This document shows positions 1 to 11,810 of a stretch of DNA of 64,000 nt, in pieces (within the stretch, counting starts at the first letter, position 1; the number at the start of each line of letters is the position of its first letter). The DNA is from Gymnorhina tibicen. Taxonomy: Eukaryota; Chordata; Aves; Passeriformes; Artamidae. The position numbers and the translations under genes were made by a program. The stretch lies in the NCBI GenBank assembly GCA_013399875.1, contig VXAZ01002501.1, positions 62,257-126,256 on the forward strand, written 5' to 3'. The notes under the pieces are model-generated. The model did not search any database and had not been told where the DNA came from. It saw nothing but the letters and a program-made list of their open reading frames with translations.

Positions 1-66
1 TGCCGGGCACGGGCTGCACGCACTCCTCCTCGTCCCACCTCAGGTAGCACTGCTCCGTGCGAATAT
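1..66 (-). CDS. FBN2: FBN2 exon (partial): start of TB3
   Basis: The exon is cut by the window edge. The visible part encodes DIRTEQCYLRWDEEEC followed by VQPVPG, matching the start of FBN2 TB3. The acceptor is gaacacgcag|ATATT, phase 1, which joins cbEGF10 in frame. The triple cysteine and any RGD motif would lie beyond position 1. Confidence 0.93.
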
Positions 67-109
67 CTGCGTGTTCACAACAACAACAAAAAAAACATGT
101 ATCCCTGTT

Positions 110-600
110 CTCAGTGATGCCCGAAAGACAGGCAGGAAATAAATCCCCATAGACCGATGCCTATAGAGCAGGTATTTGTTTATTGCAGCGCTGGTGGTGA
201 GGGGATCTCTCCTCCTAACTCACCCGCCTTTGTCAGGTGCGGTGCTATATTTGTACAGTAAAATTCTGCTTAATGTTGCTATGTCATTACAGCATCATCA
301 CACACGCGCCGGAACTCATTTACATAGCGTGATCTCATGGTTATTGGATAATTCTTTGTACTGCGCATGCACTTCCCCAATTCGGGGGTCTTCGGGGGTC
401 TCTGATGAAGGCTTCTAAAGTCTTCTTCGCACTTGAACTTTTCAGCTCTGTCTTCGGGGCACGCGCAGTTGCGATGCTCTTTGGTCCATCTGGTTCCAAC
501 CGGCCTCAATTCTTTGTTTTGTGGATAACTGGCTTTGGCTTGCCAACTTCTCATTAGTATGACACTTAACTTATCTCTGAAGCTATACACCTGGTAAGTT
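110..600 (-). mobile_element. LTR-like element (GC-rich, poly(A) signal on minus strand)
   Basis: This block has a base composition unlike the intron around it. On the minus strand it reads toward an AATAAA (179-184) preceded by CGCTGC, as in the R region of avian retroviral LTRs. It also contains a perfect 10-bp tandem duplication TTCGGGGGTC at 381-400. The exact ends are unclear. A 7-bp match TTCTCAG at 108-114 and 960-966 could be a target duplication enclosing this block plus the repeat array, but the inner ends are TG and AC, not TG and CA. Family not identified. Confidence 0.45.
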
Positions 601-714
601 TTTATTTCTTTTCCTTTTCTTTTTCTCTATTCAGCATATAAGCAACTAGTTAATGATATACTAGCCATTACATTGCATATAAAGTTATTCACATTAGATT
701 ATATTAGGTATCAA

Positions 715-955
715 AAGTTATGATTCAGGTTATAAGCATCAGGTTATAAGTATAGAAGTTAGGATTTAGGCTACATAAGTAAAAGCTATATAGATTCAGG
801 CTATGTAAGTATAGAAGGTTATGTTTCAGGTGATACTGATATTGATAAAAAGTCATGATTTGGGTTATATTGATATTAGGGTTACATAGATATCCTATAA
901 TTCAAGTTATATAAGCACTTCGTTGTTGTGACCTGAGTTACATAGACATCATCAG
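715..955. repeat. Degenerate tandem repeat, roughly 30-bp period
   Basis: Imperfect units resembling ATTCAGGTTATATAAGTATA recur about seven or eight times: attcaggttataagcatc, ttaggctacataagtaaaa, attcaggctatgtaagtata, tttcaggtgatactgata, ttgggttatattgatatt, attcaagttatataagca. Spacing is irregular. It may belong to the adjoining LTR-like element. Confidence 0.6.
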
Positions 956-1847
956 CTACTTCTCAGGCACAGCTTCTGCTCAACTCCGCACTTCTGCACC
1001 ATGCTCAGCCATTTGAAGTTGCTAACACTGCGCTGTACTTAAATTTCTGGACCTTTCTTGTGCCAACATAAAAGTACAAAAATTTCTTTCGTTGTCTCCC
1101 AGTATCAAATACACCCTCACATGATGGTGCTTTTTAGGTTTCTATGTGTATTTGACAGGACAGACACGTGTATTTCTTTACTGTACCAGGTATTCTTACT
1201 TATAAAATTACTCTTTTGTGGCTCTCGTGGTAAAAAAAATAAATTCCTCCCTATATTTGGGTTACTAAATTAATTTAATAGTGCAGTGAATACAGATTAA
1301 AAATAAAAAAAGCTGACTGTTGTTAGGCTTACTTTAAAACCAGTTAGAAGGAGAAAACAGTAGGGTTTCCAGAAAAGTTAGTTATGGGTATTATACTCAA
1401 GGGTCCATCCCATTTGCGGCAAAGCAGGTCAACCAAAAGACAACTCAACCAAGCCTGCAGGCAAAATCTTGTACTTGTGTACCCAAATGTCAGGAAAAAA
1501 ACCAAACCACACACTGGCCTGCGCACTGAAAAAAGGACCGATTTGCACCAGCATATTTGTGCTCACCATCCATCACCCAGGACACTGCCGTTCCTGAACA
1601 GGAGTCAGAGCAGGGACAGCGCTTTAGCACAGCCTACTGACTGCATCGAGGACAAAACAAGCCTCAAAACAAACGTATTCCTCGAAGGAATTAATACCTC
1701 TTCTCTAAACTGGCACAGATATTTGATATCTAAGCAGGCGTATTATTTGGGATAATTCAGAAACAAACCACGCTTTCTTTCAAGCCCCTCGAAGAACAAT
1801 TTTGGACAGCTGTGGGACACAGCCGGGAGAGTGGCGTGTGCTCTTAC

Positions 1848-1973
1848 CTAAACACACTCGCCCAGTCCCGTCCAGGGTCAGCCCCTCGGGGCACTCGCAG
1901 CGAAAGGAGCCTCTGCTGTTGATGCACCGGCCATTGGGACAAACCCCCGGGAAAACCTCACACTCATTTACGT
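1848..1973 (-). CDS. FBN2: FBN2 exon: cbEGF10
   Basis: This 126-bp exon encodes [30 protein letters not shown] and GRVCL, with the calcium motif DVNE. Acceptor tttcacag|ACG, donor TTAG|gtaaga. In FBN1 the TB3/cbEGF11 side of this region begins the so-called neonatal region; that boundary lies at the left edge of the window. Confidence 0.97.
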
Positions 1974-2057
1974 CTGTGAAACAACACAATAAATCCCCTT
2001 TTATCACATTTTCAAAGGAGGGAAAAGAAGTCTTTAGTAAGAAGCAAAAAACTTCAC

Positions 2058-2108
2058 CTTCACAGGTAACACCCTTCACTCTGGCAAATCCTCTCGAGCA
2101 AGCTGTGT
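2058..2108 (-). CDS. FBN2: FBN2 exon: Hyb2, last part (51 bp)
   Basis: This 51-bp exon encodes [17 protein letters not shown] and supplies the last two Hyb2 cysteines, giving eight in total with the previous exon. Acceptor cattccag|ACACA, donor GAAG|gtgaag. The intron separating it from cbEGF10 is only 84 bp. Confidence 0.95.
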
Positions 2109-2800
2109 CTGGAATGAAGCCAGAAAGAAATTGTTTGCACGTGCCCACGGTTACTGTTCCAATTAAAAATGAGAGGCTAAAACATCCTGACAGCAGTTCA
2201 AGCTGCCAGTGGCATTGTTCAAACATCAAGGGCATCAGTATTTTTGCCATAAACTAGAGTACAGTTAGCATTCCAGCTTCCAGAACTATCCCTGCAATCT
2301 CACAGTAGTACTGTTCTGCAGTCAATAATGATACATAAGCTCTGTGTTTGAAAAGAGCTGGGGAAAAAGTGTTAACACCCCACAACATAAAAGATCCTCC
2401 AGAATTTTACCAGATATTTCACTTTACTGTTTTAGTCCTTTACCTCCCTATCCCACTCAATACACAATCTTGGTGGAGGTGAAACATATTGTAACCATTA
2501 AGAGGTTTATTCACATGTTATTTCCTGTTATGTTTCAAAGAATGGTCTCTGATGGTGGAGATTACAAGTCTGAAATAGATAGCTTCTAAATAAGACAACT
2601 TCTTTTCATAGCTTTTTTTGGAGGGTGGATTGGTTTTGGTGTTTGTTGGTTTGGTTTGGTTGTTTGGGTTTTTTTTGTTTGGTTTTTTGGGGGTGGTTTT
2701 TTGTCTGTTTTTTTTTTTTTAATACATATACAGAGATTATAAGAATCTACTAGTGGTACTTCTTCCCTTCTCCCAAAAGATGCAGGATATTGGAGCCTAC
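2109..2800 (-). other. FBN2 intron within Hyb2
   Basis: 692 bp. Apart from the T/G-rich tract at about 2611-2721 no feature was seen. Confidence 0.85.
2611..2721. repeat. T/G-rich low-complexity tract
   Basis: Plus strand is almost only T and G (ttggtttggtttggttg, long T runs), ending in about 14 T. On the gene strand this is an A/C-rich stretch starting about 80 bp after the Hyb2 donor. Confidence 0.85.
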
Positions 2801-2938
2801 CCAGTTCACACCGTTCGCATGGGCTGCCCCAAGCTGCTCCTAGGGTAGCACAGCATTCAGATTTCAGTGTGGCACCATTGATGTTGACTTCACAGTGGCT
2901 GTCTCGGATATTAAGCCAACAAGTCCCCTTCAGGCTGT
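2801..2938 (-). CDS. FBN2: FBN2 exon: hybrid domain 2 (Hyb2), first part
   Basis: This 138-bp exon encodes [37 protein letters not shown] and ERCEL. The CC pair, rather than CCC, marks a hybrid domain. Acceptor gcttgcag|ACAGC, donor CTGG|gtaggc. It is nearly identical to mammalian FBN2 Hyb2 as I recall it. Confidence 0.97.
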
Positions 2939-5900
2939 CTGCAAGCAGAACAGAAAACAAAAACAATACAGAATTGTCACAGCCAAAAGAGCTGGCATGT
3001 CACATCCATGACACCAGCAGGCAGAGTACCAAGGGAGCACAAGCTCTCTTTTAAAAGAAAAAAGAGTAATTTTGTGCACATTTTCATTTAGAACTGGTGT
3101 AAGGGGATAGCACTATCACTAAAAGTGAGCAGCAAAGCACACTGCTTGAAACATTTTACAATCCCGGTCCAACAGCTGGCAGAGGTCTTCCAGACACTGC
3201 AGTGGATTTATTTATTTAATTCAGCTAGTGATGGATCCACCTAAAATACACAAGTTACTACAAGAGCAGAGATCCCAGCCTGGGACTCCTTTTCCCAGGT
3301 GACTGCCCGAACCCCTTCTGAAATGCAGGTGCTCTTGTCTCTCTTGAAGGTGAGCTTTCAAGGTTGTAAGGAAGTTTAAAAAAAAAAAATGTGGTGGGTA
3401 GGAGTGTTCTATATTATTTTAGGGATTGGTTCTGCTGCTGCATTAGCTACACTTTGAACATGCCTGTTATGCTGTATTCCACTCTCTGCTCCTGAGGACT
3501 CAGGCCCAGCACATCCATCTCCTGAGTTACAGCCAGGCTGGAAACCCAGACCAGGTCAGGGTAAGCCCACTCCAGGGAGTGCCCAGCTCCATCAGGCAGC
3601 AGCTCCTCTCTTCTGCTATGGGCCAGAAAGCCCCTGTGCAGAGAGATTTTTAGTCAAAGTGTTGTCTCTGGTGCCTGAAACGTTCTGAAAGTCCTTTTTA
3701 GGTACCCAAACAAGTCTTAAAATCTATGGTTTCAGTGCCTAAGCAGTTTTTTGAAATGTCAGTCAGATCTCAAATCAGGTACATACTTTTATAAGTTGTA
3801 CCCTCTGCACCTTCGCTCGCTACCTTTACAAAGTTACACGCAAATGGTACAACATTTCTTGAGGCAGACAACAACCTTGGTGATCAGACAGCAAAAGCAG
3901 CCTGTAAGGTCAGACCCAAACTGGGAGATCAGCCTGGGTAGGGTTTTAATGCAGGTGCATACTTAAGAGTTCAAAGCTAAGCAACGTGACCCAGAAAAAT
4001 TTAGTTTGATGACTAATGAAAGGATAGGATTTGGGCTTAAGATTTACATATATTACATGATGTGCAAAAGGCCAGATTTATTACTAACACCTCATGTTGA
4101 GGAACAATGTGCTTAAGACAGAATCATTTCAACTTATTTTCCTCCAAACAGGTTCAACTTTTCCACCAAATCATCATGTTAAAAAATGATGTGGACCACA
4201 GGGAGCACAACCTTTCTTTGGTTAAAGCAGCAGGAAAAAAAACTCGCCCAAGAGAGCGACTAAAATCAGCCCCAGAAACTGGGCAGTGTATTTCACTAAC
4301 ACTGAAGTGTAAACCAGTTGTGTTACTCAGGTTAACATTGGTCTCAAACCCGTGGGACAGAGCTCCACATTTGAACCAAGTGCAAAAATATAGAGCTCAA
4401 TATTATTTCCTTTTACTAGCCAACTCTATAGAAGGTAAAAATCAAAACCAGCATCTCAAAAATGATTTAAATTCTACAAATTATCAGGTGCCTCTGTCAC
4501 ACCAGCTGCATCCACATTATCCTGCCAAAGTCTGCTTGTCTTATCTTTTCCAGGCTATTCCTTTATTTTGCATCCTCTCTTTTGTCCAGACAAAATCTTT
4601 GGTGAAAGAGTTATTATCCAACATCAAAGCATTCCTTCTGTTGCTCTTATCTCTTTGATGCCAACTTGAAGAATATATGCATACTCCAGGCAGATGGCAT
4701 CCTACTTACTGTGCACTGTATGCACTCCATGAATCTTGACTAAAATACGTATAAAAAGCATGTAAAAGTGTATATTTCAAAAAGCACAAATGGCAGCATC
4801 CCTAAGATAAGGGCAATTCCCAGAAAAGCAATGAAACACTTGTGTACTTCAAATATACTTCAAAAACAATTCCACTTTTCTTCCCCTCCACAGACATGGC
4901 CTTAATATTGCAAAAGCTGCCCATGTGCAAGAAAAGTATGTCAATATTGTTGCTGAAAGTTTCTACCGTAACTGCTGAACTTACAACCCTCATTTTCTGA
5001 AGGTTTCAGTACAAATACTGTGAATTGCATTCTGACTGTAATTTGAGCAAGGCATTTTTCTCTGTGCCCAGGAAAGCTCACAGAAGGAGGCAAATGGCTC
5101 ATATCTATGCTGAATAACGTGGTACTGGTTCTGGTTCTGACATGAGAGCAAATTTNAAAAACCCCCCAAACCTGTCAGGATCTGCCATTACCTTACTTTG
5201 ATCATTCCTATCTAGAATACAAAAAAATCCTAAACCCACAATACTATGTTAGCCCTTCTTTTATGTTTTGGAATAGGGTATCTGTTGTTACAGCAGTGCT
5301 TTACAGAGGCAGTCTAATTAAAAAAAAAAATTAGGATCAATATACAAGTCTTTCTCTGCAGAGGTAATAGGGGAAAATCAACTTGAGATTTAAAATGGCA
5401 AACATTTGATAAGAACATTTGTAAGTTTCTCCACACAGTAAATCAACCACTTGTAACCTCCAGCCCCTCACTCACTTTTCAATAACCCAGCCTGCCCTCC
5501 CCTCATTGCTTCCAATGCCAATGAAATTTTGGCCAAGGTGGAAAAATTGGACTCTAGCAGTAAAAATCTCTATGTCGTGCAATAGCCTCTATTTCTGACC
5601 CCTCTGTCATAACATATTCACACTTGCAGTACAAAAATATTGTTCCTGAGACAATTTTTGTCAACATGAAAAACTAATGATTAGGCTCACTGTGTGTAGC
5701 TGGATCCTGTTCTTCAGATTTTATCTGACTACTCAGCTACTTTTTTGGGTTTGTTTATATTTTATGTTATTTATCACTGCTATCCAGGCCAAATGGGACC
5801 TCACACTGTAAACAGCGCAATGAAAACCATTTGCAAAGTAAATCCAGAACACTGTTATAATTAGGGTCTTGGTGAACTTGTGGCCCCTTTGGACGTGAGA

Positions 5901-6625
5901 ACAAAAGAAAATTAAAAATAAGAGGTACAAAAAAGCATAGGTTACTGTGGTTATATCAAGAAATTAGCACAACATGAAAAGAACAAAAACAATAATAAAC
6001 TTCAACAGCCAGTGATGCTACAAGGAAATATAAGAGAAGACTTAGGCACGAAAGTAACATTCTCTTTAAAAACATATGAAGGCATGGAAGAATTCCACCA
6101 TTAAACAGAAACTTGAGTCTTTGCATGCATTTTTCCATCTTAAAATCCTGACAAGGCAGGAAATTTGAATGAAAAACGCCAAACAAAACCATCTGAAAAC
6201 AAAAGTAGCATTTAAAATTAGCATCACTCATTATTAATGACATCCAGTTATTAATGATACTGCAATCCAGTTGGATCACCACACATATCCTTAAATAACT
6301 TCAATTATGCTACACAAATTATATGAAATAATGGCAGCTTTTGAACACCGGAGAAGTACAGATGACTGCAACCCTTTTGAATTTTCTTAGAAAGGCAAGG
6401 AAAAAACCATTAATGAATGGCTTTCAAAGATAATGCCAATGACAATCCTGCAGGCAACTGTTGCTGCCTACTCCAATAAGATCCCTGCAGCATTCTGCTT
6501 TTTTCCCAAAAGAATCCTCAAAGGATGCTAACATTTTTACATATATGTAGAACGTGTGTGTATATATTCATGCATATATATATACACATTTGTCAAAAGG
6601 GAAGATAAAAGGAGGAAATACCCAC
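2939..6625 (-). other. FBN2 intron between cbEGF9 and Hyb2
   Basis: 3.7 kb, AT-rich. It contains a single N at 5156 and a TA/TG simple repeat at its cbEGF9 end. No gene, RNA or clear transposon was recognised; the longest plus-strand open frame (4107-4658) has no recognisable domain. Confidence 0.8.
6538..6590. repeat. TA/TG alternating simple repeat
   Basis: Alternating purine-pyrimidine runs (acatatatgt, gtgtgtgtatatat, catatatatatacacat), potentially Z-DNA or cruciform forming, directly downstream of the cbEGF9 donor in the gene's direction. Confidence 0.8.
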
Positions 6626-6745
6626 CAATACAGATCAGCCCTGTAGGGTCCAGCTTGCTGCCAGACGAACATTCACAGTGGAACGATCCAAGGTTGTTCC
6701 TGCAGGCACCATTGACACATGGGCTGCTTTCACATTCATTTATGT
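6626..6745 (-). CDS. FBN2: FBN2 exon: cbEGF9
   Basis: This 120-bp exon encodes [28 protein letters not shown] and GLICI. It is a short cbEGF of 40 codons, as expected before Hyb2. Acceptor attacag|ACATA, donor ATTG|gtgggt. A TA/TG-rich simple repeat begins about 40 bp downstream of the donor. Confidence 0.96.
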
Positions 6746-9700
6746 CTGTAATCCAGAAACAAAAGACGTTATTAGAACTACAGTGCTCTTCTGGGAAGTA
6801 TTACACAGTAATTTATACTCTCTGAATGCTGCTGTAGACCGTGAGGGGCCAGGACTGCCTGGAATATTTGCCCTCCTCCCAGCAAGGCATTCAAAAGATA
6901 CAGGGACAGACGGGCAGCCTGTATTTTGAAGTGCACATATTTTGAAAGTGTTAATTAAATGACCCTTTTCTACAAGGACAGTTGATTTCCAGCACCATGG
7001 ACCATAAAGTTCTCCAGCATCCATTACAACCGTCCGGAGAGAAAACAAAACTCTTTTTTCACAGAATGCAAATGCATTCCCAGCCACACCATGCAGAGCA
7101 CAAACAAAGCCCTCATTGTTTCTGTCATTTATGGCTCCATGAGAAGAATTAAGATAACTCTGTCAGAAGCAAAATATCACAATGCTGGCTGCAGTTCACT
7201 AGTTATGGAAATGTTGAAGAAATAGGAGTTGTAACTGGAACACTGTAAATGGTACTTCTCTTTAGCCCCTAAACCCTGTTTATTATCCCTGTGAGGTTTT
7301 TAAGCCTGTTCACATGCAAGAATAGGACCCCTGCAGACAGCATTATTTGCTGATTTTTTTAAAAAGTGGAATCAGTTTCAAGATTAAAACAATACTAACA
7401 AATCCTCTCCAAAAAGAATTGCTGATGCACATTCACCATTTCTTCCTGAACCCAACCAGTTTATATTTTTTTATATGGGTCCTGAATTAAAGCTGTACAT
7501 TCTAACCCAAACGCTTCCCTTTGGCAGGCCAGAAGTAAAAAAAATGTTTAGTGCTTGCTTATGTTTGCTAGCAGTGCTTGAGGAATATCTTGTAATATCC
7601 ATAAATTAAACCATCTTAATTTAAATTACTTATAACCTAATGCAGCATGTAGCTAAGCACTGGAGATATTAATAGCATCAAGAGATCATTTTCAAGACAA
7701 ATTGAAATAACTTCTGGATTTTTTTTAATGTTTTCTAAGAGTTACCATTTGCTATTTTCATAGGCATCAAGCCTTCACTTCACTACAGATATGCATCACA
7801 GGAAGCAATAGGTATTTAAATACATATAATTTAATAATATGCATGGGTTTTTTTAAAAAAAAAAAAATTAATGAAAGAGAGAGAGATAAAAAAGCCCAGC
7901 AATCAGTAAACTTTGGAAACTGTAATGTCTCTTTTCATGCCAAAAGCAAGCACTTAATTTAAAAGTCAGCTTTCACAGATCCTTTACTTAATGGACTTAT
8001 CTACAAAGAGCAAACAGGACCTGTCTTTGACTGTCAGCAACTTTCTGAACAATGACAGAGCTTCATGTTCCTGAAGCCTGCTCTTAAACTGTGGATTGCC
8101 CATTTTACAGATTAATCATAAACAGATGCAGAGATATAAAATGTAAGAGGCTTTATCAGGTCAGGACAATGTGCCTCATTGTTAGTTCTGACAGAATAAG
8201 CTCCAAGTCCCTCTGTATCCAGGCTGGCAATACAGAGTCCTCCCAGCAATTATCTGCTCTGCACCAGGGCCTTCTCCTCCCAGGGAATGCATTTTATACT
8301 CTACTGCCTCAGGTTTTATCACGCAGGGAATGCTCCCAGCCTCTGTTGCTTTCGACTCTCTCCCAAGCCAGCAACACCTGGTAGTGGGGAGAAGTCTCTG
8401 CTGCTTTTGAAGAGAAAACAAGTGGTTCTTAAAATCAGAAACAAATCACACTGACAGAAATAACTGATCTTACGTATGCACTTTATGTCAAATAATCCAC
8501 TGAACAGAAATGCTCTGGGAGAAAGACACACTTTCACTTCCTCTCCATCTGCCATTTTAAAGCTAGAAGTTTGTCTAGCTTTAAAAAAAGCGAGAAAAAA
8601 TTCAGAAGACAGGACAAACTAACAAAACTGCAGTGATGTATTCTCTGTCCAATCAATCACAAGTGTTCTCCCCTTCTTTTACTAAGTTGCAACTACAGAG
8701 AAGTTTCCATGAGGGACCAGACATCATCTGTAAAGGTACTTAAAGCTGAAAACGGGTGATTTTCATGTCAAGTGTCATATTGCTTTAACACCTGGCAGCT
8801 GACACACAGGTTTGCATGGACACAGCCAATGTGCAATACAAAGTAAAAAGCAGACAGGTGCCACTATCCAAAACATCACTTCAACCTCATTAAGAATATT
8901 AAGAAGATGCATGAAACTTAAATTGCTTCATATTTACAGGGGTAACATGAGGTTATCATGCCTATCTTTAATTCTCCCTGGCATTTAGCTAGTTAGAATT
9001 ACAATCAATTTTCTTCTAAGAGAAGACATCCTTTGTTTCAAATTTTCAGAGTTCAAACCCAAACCTGACAAAAAATAATTGAGGGCCACACCTGGAAGCC
9101 AATGTCCCCCAAACTACAACCAAAGAAGGGAAAAAGTGGAGGTGGAGGGGCCAAAGCTACTACACCTTTTGAAGAGCAGAGGCAGCTGTCTTGGCTTCAC
9201 GGGCCACGCGCTAGGCCTTTCTGCATTTGATATGCTTCAGCACTATGCTAAGAAAGAAGAAAAAAAAGAAACAAAAACCCAAACCCAATGTATTTGGGTA
9301 GTAACAGGCTGATAATAGTGCCTTGACTACATCCCAAAACCACCATCCAGGAAAAAAAAAGATTAAAAGATGATATTAAATGCATTTCAGCATTAGTACA
9401 CTGCTGAATCGAGTGAAAAAGTATCATATACACAAAGTAAACAAACTCCAAAAATTGTTTCCCTACACCTTCTCGTAATAACACTAAATGGTAATTTTTA
9501 GAAGAGTAAGAAAGAAACCAAATTGATTTCAACACTATTTTGTATTTTAAAATAAAACCCACTACGTAGGAAGATTTTTATTGAGGTGTGTCTTAAAAAT
9601 TTTTTTCTCTTAAGTGGAGAGAGTGTACATTGTAAACATCAGATAAACAAAAATTGAAACAGTCCACTGTACATTACTGGAAATGAACCTCAAAACACAT

Positions 9701-11684
9701 CTGGTTTACATTTAACTAGCTATGTCACTGGAAACTCAAACTAAACCATGGAGCTTGTCATAAAAATCTCAACTTTCACAGACTGTGGAGCTTCAAACAA
9801 GTCTCCCGCTCCTCGCAATGAATTGATAAAAAATTTCAATTGAACTGCAAAAAAAACCAGTGGAGGGTTTTGTTGTTTGTTCAGAGTTGCTGATGAGTCA
9901 TATTAAAAGTGTACTGGTGAGTAATAAGCATCAGAGCATTTTCAGCGCTCAGCACAGAGCTCCTGCCTACAGCAGGATTTTACAGCCAGTGAACTTGTAA
10001 CTCGAAAACGAATTACAAGAAACAGGATTTGGGCAGAAAAATAATAATTTCTTTCTCTGCTGCCAACCCAACATTACTACTGCCTACTCAACACGAGTGA
10101 AAACGCAACATTTAATAGGTTTTACAGACACTCTTACACAAAACCCCTCCTGACCAGCTTTTTTTACCTCACTGGCTAAATTCAGATGTCAGTCTAACAA
10201 TGAGATTCAAGATGTATAATTTATTAATAGTACTATTACCCTAAAAAAATAAATCTAAGTTTACTGTTTGAAAACGTAGATACATTTTATTTCAACAAGA
10301 TTGGCTGGGTTGTTTGCATTCTGGCTTCTCATCCACCAAGCTTTAGGTCAGTGTTTCATGTTCTGATGTTCTTGGTAGTAACCTCCAACCTCCCCTTACC
10401 GTATCACATCAGCTTTTCTGTCTGGAAGACTCCTTACAGAACATGTACATTAAGGGCACACAGCACACTGTTTTCACAGACACTAATCACAGAGACAGAC
10501 CCTGAAGCATAAATTCCTGAGCACTGAGACAAATTGGCACAGAAAGCTCTGTAAATCCATGGGGGTTGGCACAAGAAAAGCCCCACTCACAAAGTGCTAC
10601 TAATTTGTAACACGCAAAAAGAGCAAGAACTTTTAAAGACAGCCTCTGAAACCCCCATGCATTAAAATATAAAGGAATATAATTTCTTTTGCATGGAAGG
10701 GGTGAAGATGTTTTGTATAGAGCATGTGAATGATTTTATACTGCCAGAATTTAAAACATTTCCACTTTCCTTTCTGTATGTTTGCTTAGCTATGTGGCAG
10801 TAATTTCTATCTGATCACTAATAATAAGGAGCTGAGGACAGTAAAATCTTCCACCACTTCAGAAAAATCTGGATGGTTACACTGGTTCTGCAACAAAGAA
10901 TTGTAGCTTCCCCATCACTCACAGAAATGCAGAACTATTTACTATAAAAACTTTCTAATGATTGCAAATACTGAGATTTACAGACAGTGGAACCAAACAA
11001 AAAATAAAGGAGAAGCCAGTAAAATTCTACTACTCCAAATTACTAATTAAGAGTTGGCACATAAGCTAATGCTTCCAATTTTACTTTTTTGCATAGCTTT
11101 TCATATTTTTTTTTAGTAATTAAAATTTCTCATTAGTTTCTGCTATGTAACATTTTTGTTGTTTCAACATTTGTTAAATAGTAATATGAGAAAGCAATTT
11201 TGATTATACTGTAAAAATAAAGGACAATTTTAGTATTACTAGGCAGTGCTACCCAGATCCTGGAATGCATCACAGATAAAATAATTTGATCTAGAATTAA
11301 CTATCACCACAGACTGAAGGGAGAGAAGAAAGGAGAAAAGAAAAAGGAGACTCTGTGATCAAAATAGATGCATTTCCCTAAATGACAGACATGGTGTTCC
11401 TGGTACATGATCAAAGGCAAGCACGTATTCCCCTCTACTGTAGTTTAAAAATGTTGTAGCTAAGGAAAGAAAAACATTTTCATATAAAAACGAAATTATT
11501 ACTTTGAAAGAAATCCAACAGCAATACCCAACACAACAAAAAGTACTGCAGAGAAATTACAAGAGGAATGTGAAGATTTATGCAACACCACAGTTGTCTC
11601 TTTTCCTCTGGTGCCTCCTGCGATCACTTCGCTTTGACGTGACACCATGAACAACCGAACTGACACAACCTGCAGGTTCCTCAC
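6746..11684 (-). other. FBN2 intron between cbEGF8 and cbEGF9
   Basis: 4.9 kb of AT-rich sequence. Only short A runs (about 7855-7868) and a GA run (7876-7886) stand out. No gene or identifiable mobile element seen. Confidence 0.8.
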
Positions 11685-11810
11685 CTTCACAGGTGTCTGT
11701 CTCCGAGCTGAACAGGTAACCCTTGGGGCAGGAGCAGCTGTAGCTGCCCGGGGTGTTCCGGCAGAGCCCGTTGTCACACAGCAGCCCGTTCACGGAGCAC
11801 TCGTCGATGT
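11685..11810 (-). CDS. FBN2: FBN2 exon: cbEGF8
   Basis: This 126-bp exon encodes [30 protein letters not shown] and TDTCE. All six cysteines and the calcium consensus are present. Acceptor cctctgcag|ACATC, donor GAAG|gtgagg. It is more GC-rich than the surrounding introns. Confidence 0.97.

Larger units (their letters stand above)
67..1847 (-). other. FBN2 intron between cbEGF10 and TB3
   Basis: About 1.8 kb. The left half is filled by an LTR-like element and a degenerate repeat array (listed separately). The right half (about 960-1847) shows no recognisable feature; an open plus-strand frame at 1384-1755 has no recognisable protein signature. Confidence 0.85.

Noticed and set aside
1384..1755. 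123-codon plus-strand open frame beside cbEGF10
   Set aside because: No protein family recognised; it lies in intron and has low plausibility as a gene.
4107..4658. 183-codon plus-strand open frame
   Set aside because: There is no recognisable domain, the composition is AT-rich and random-like, and no splice or promoter context was seen.
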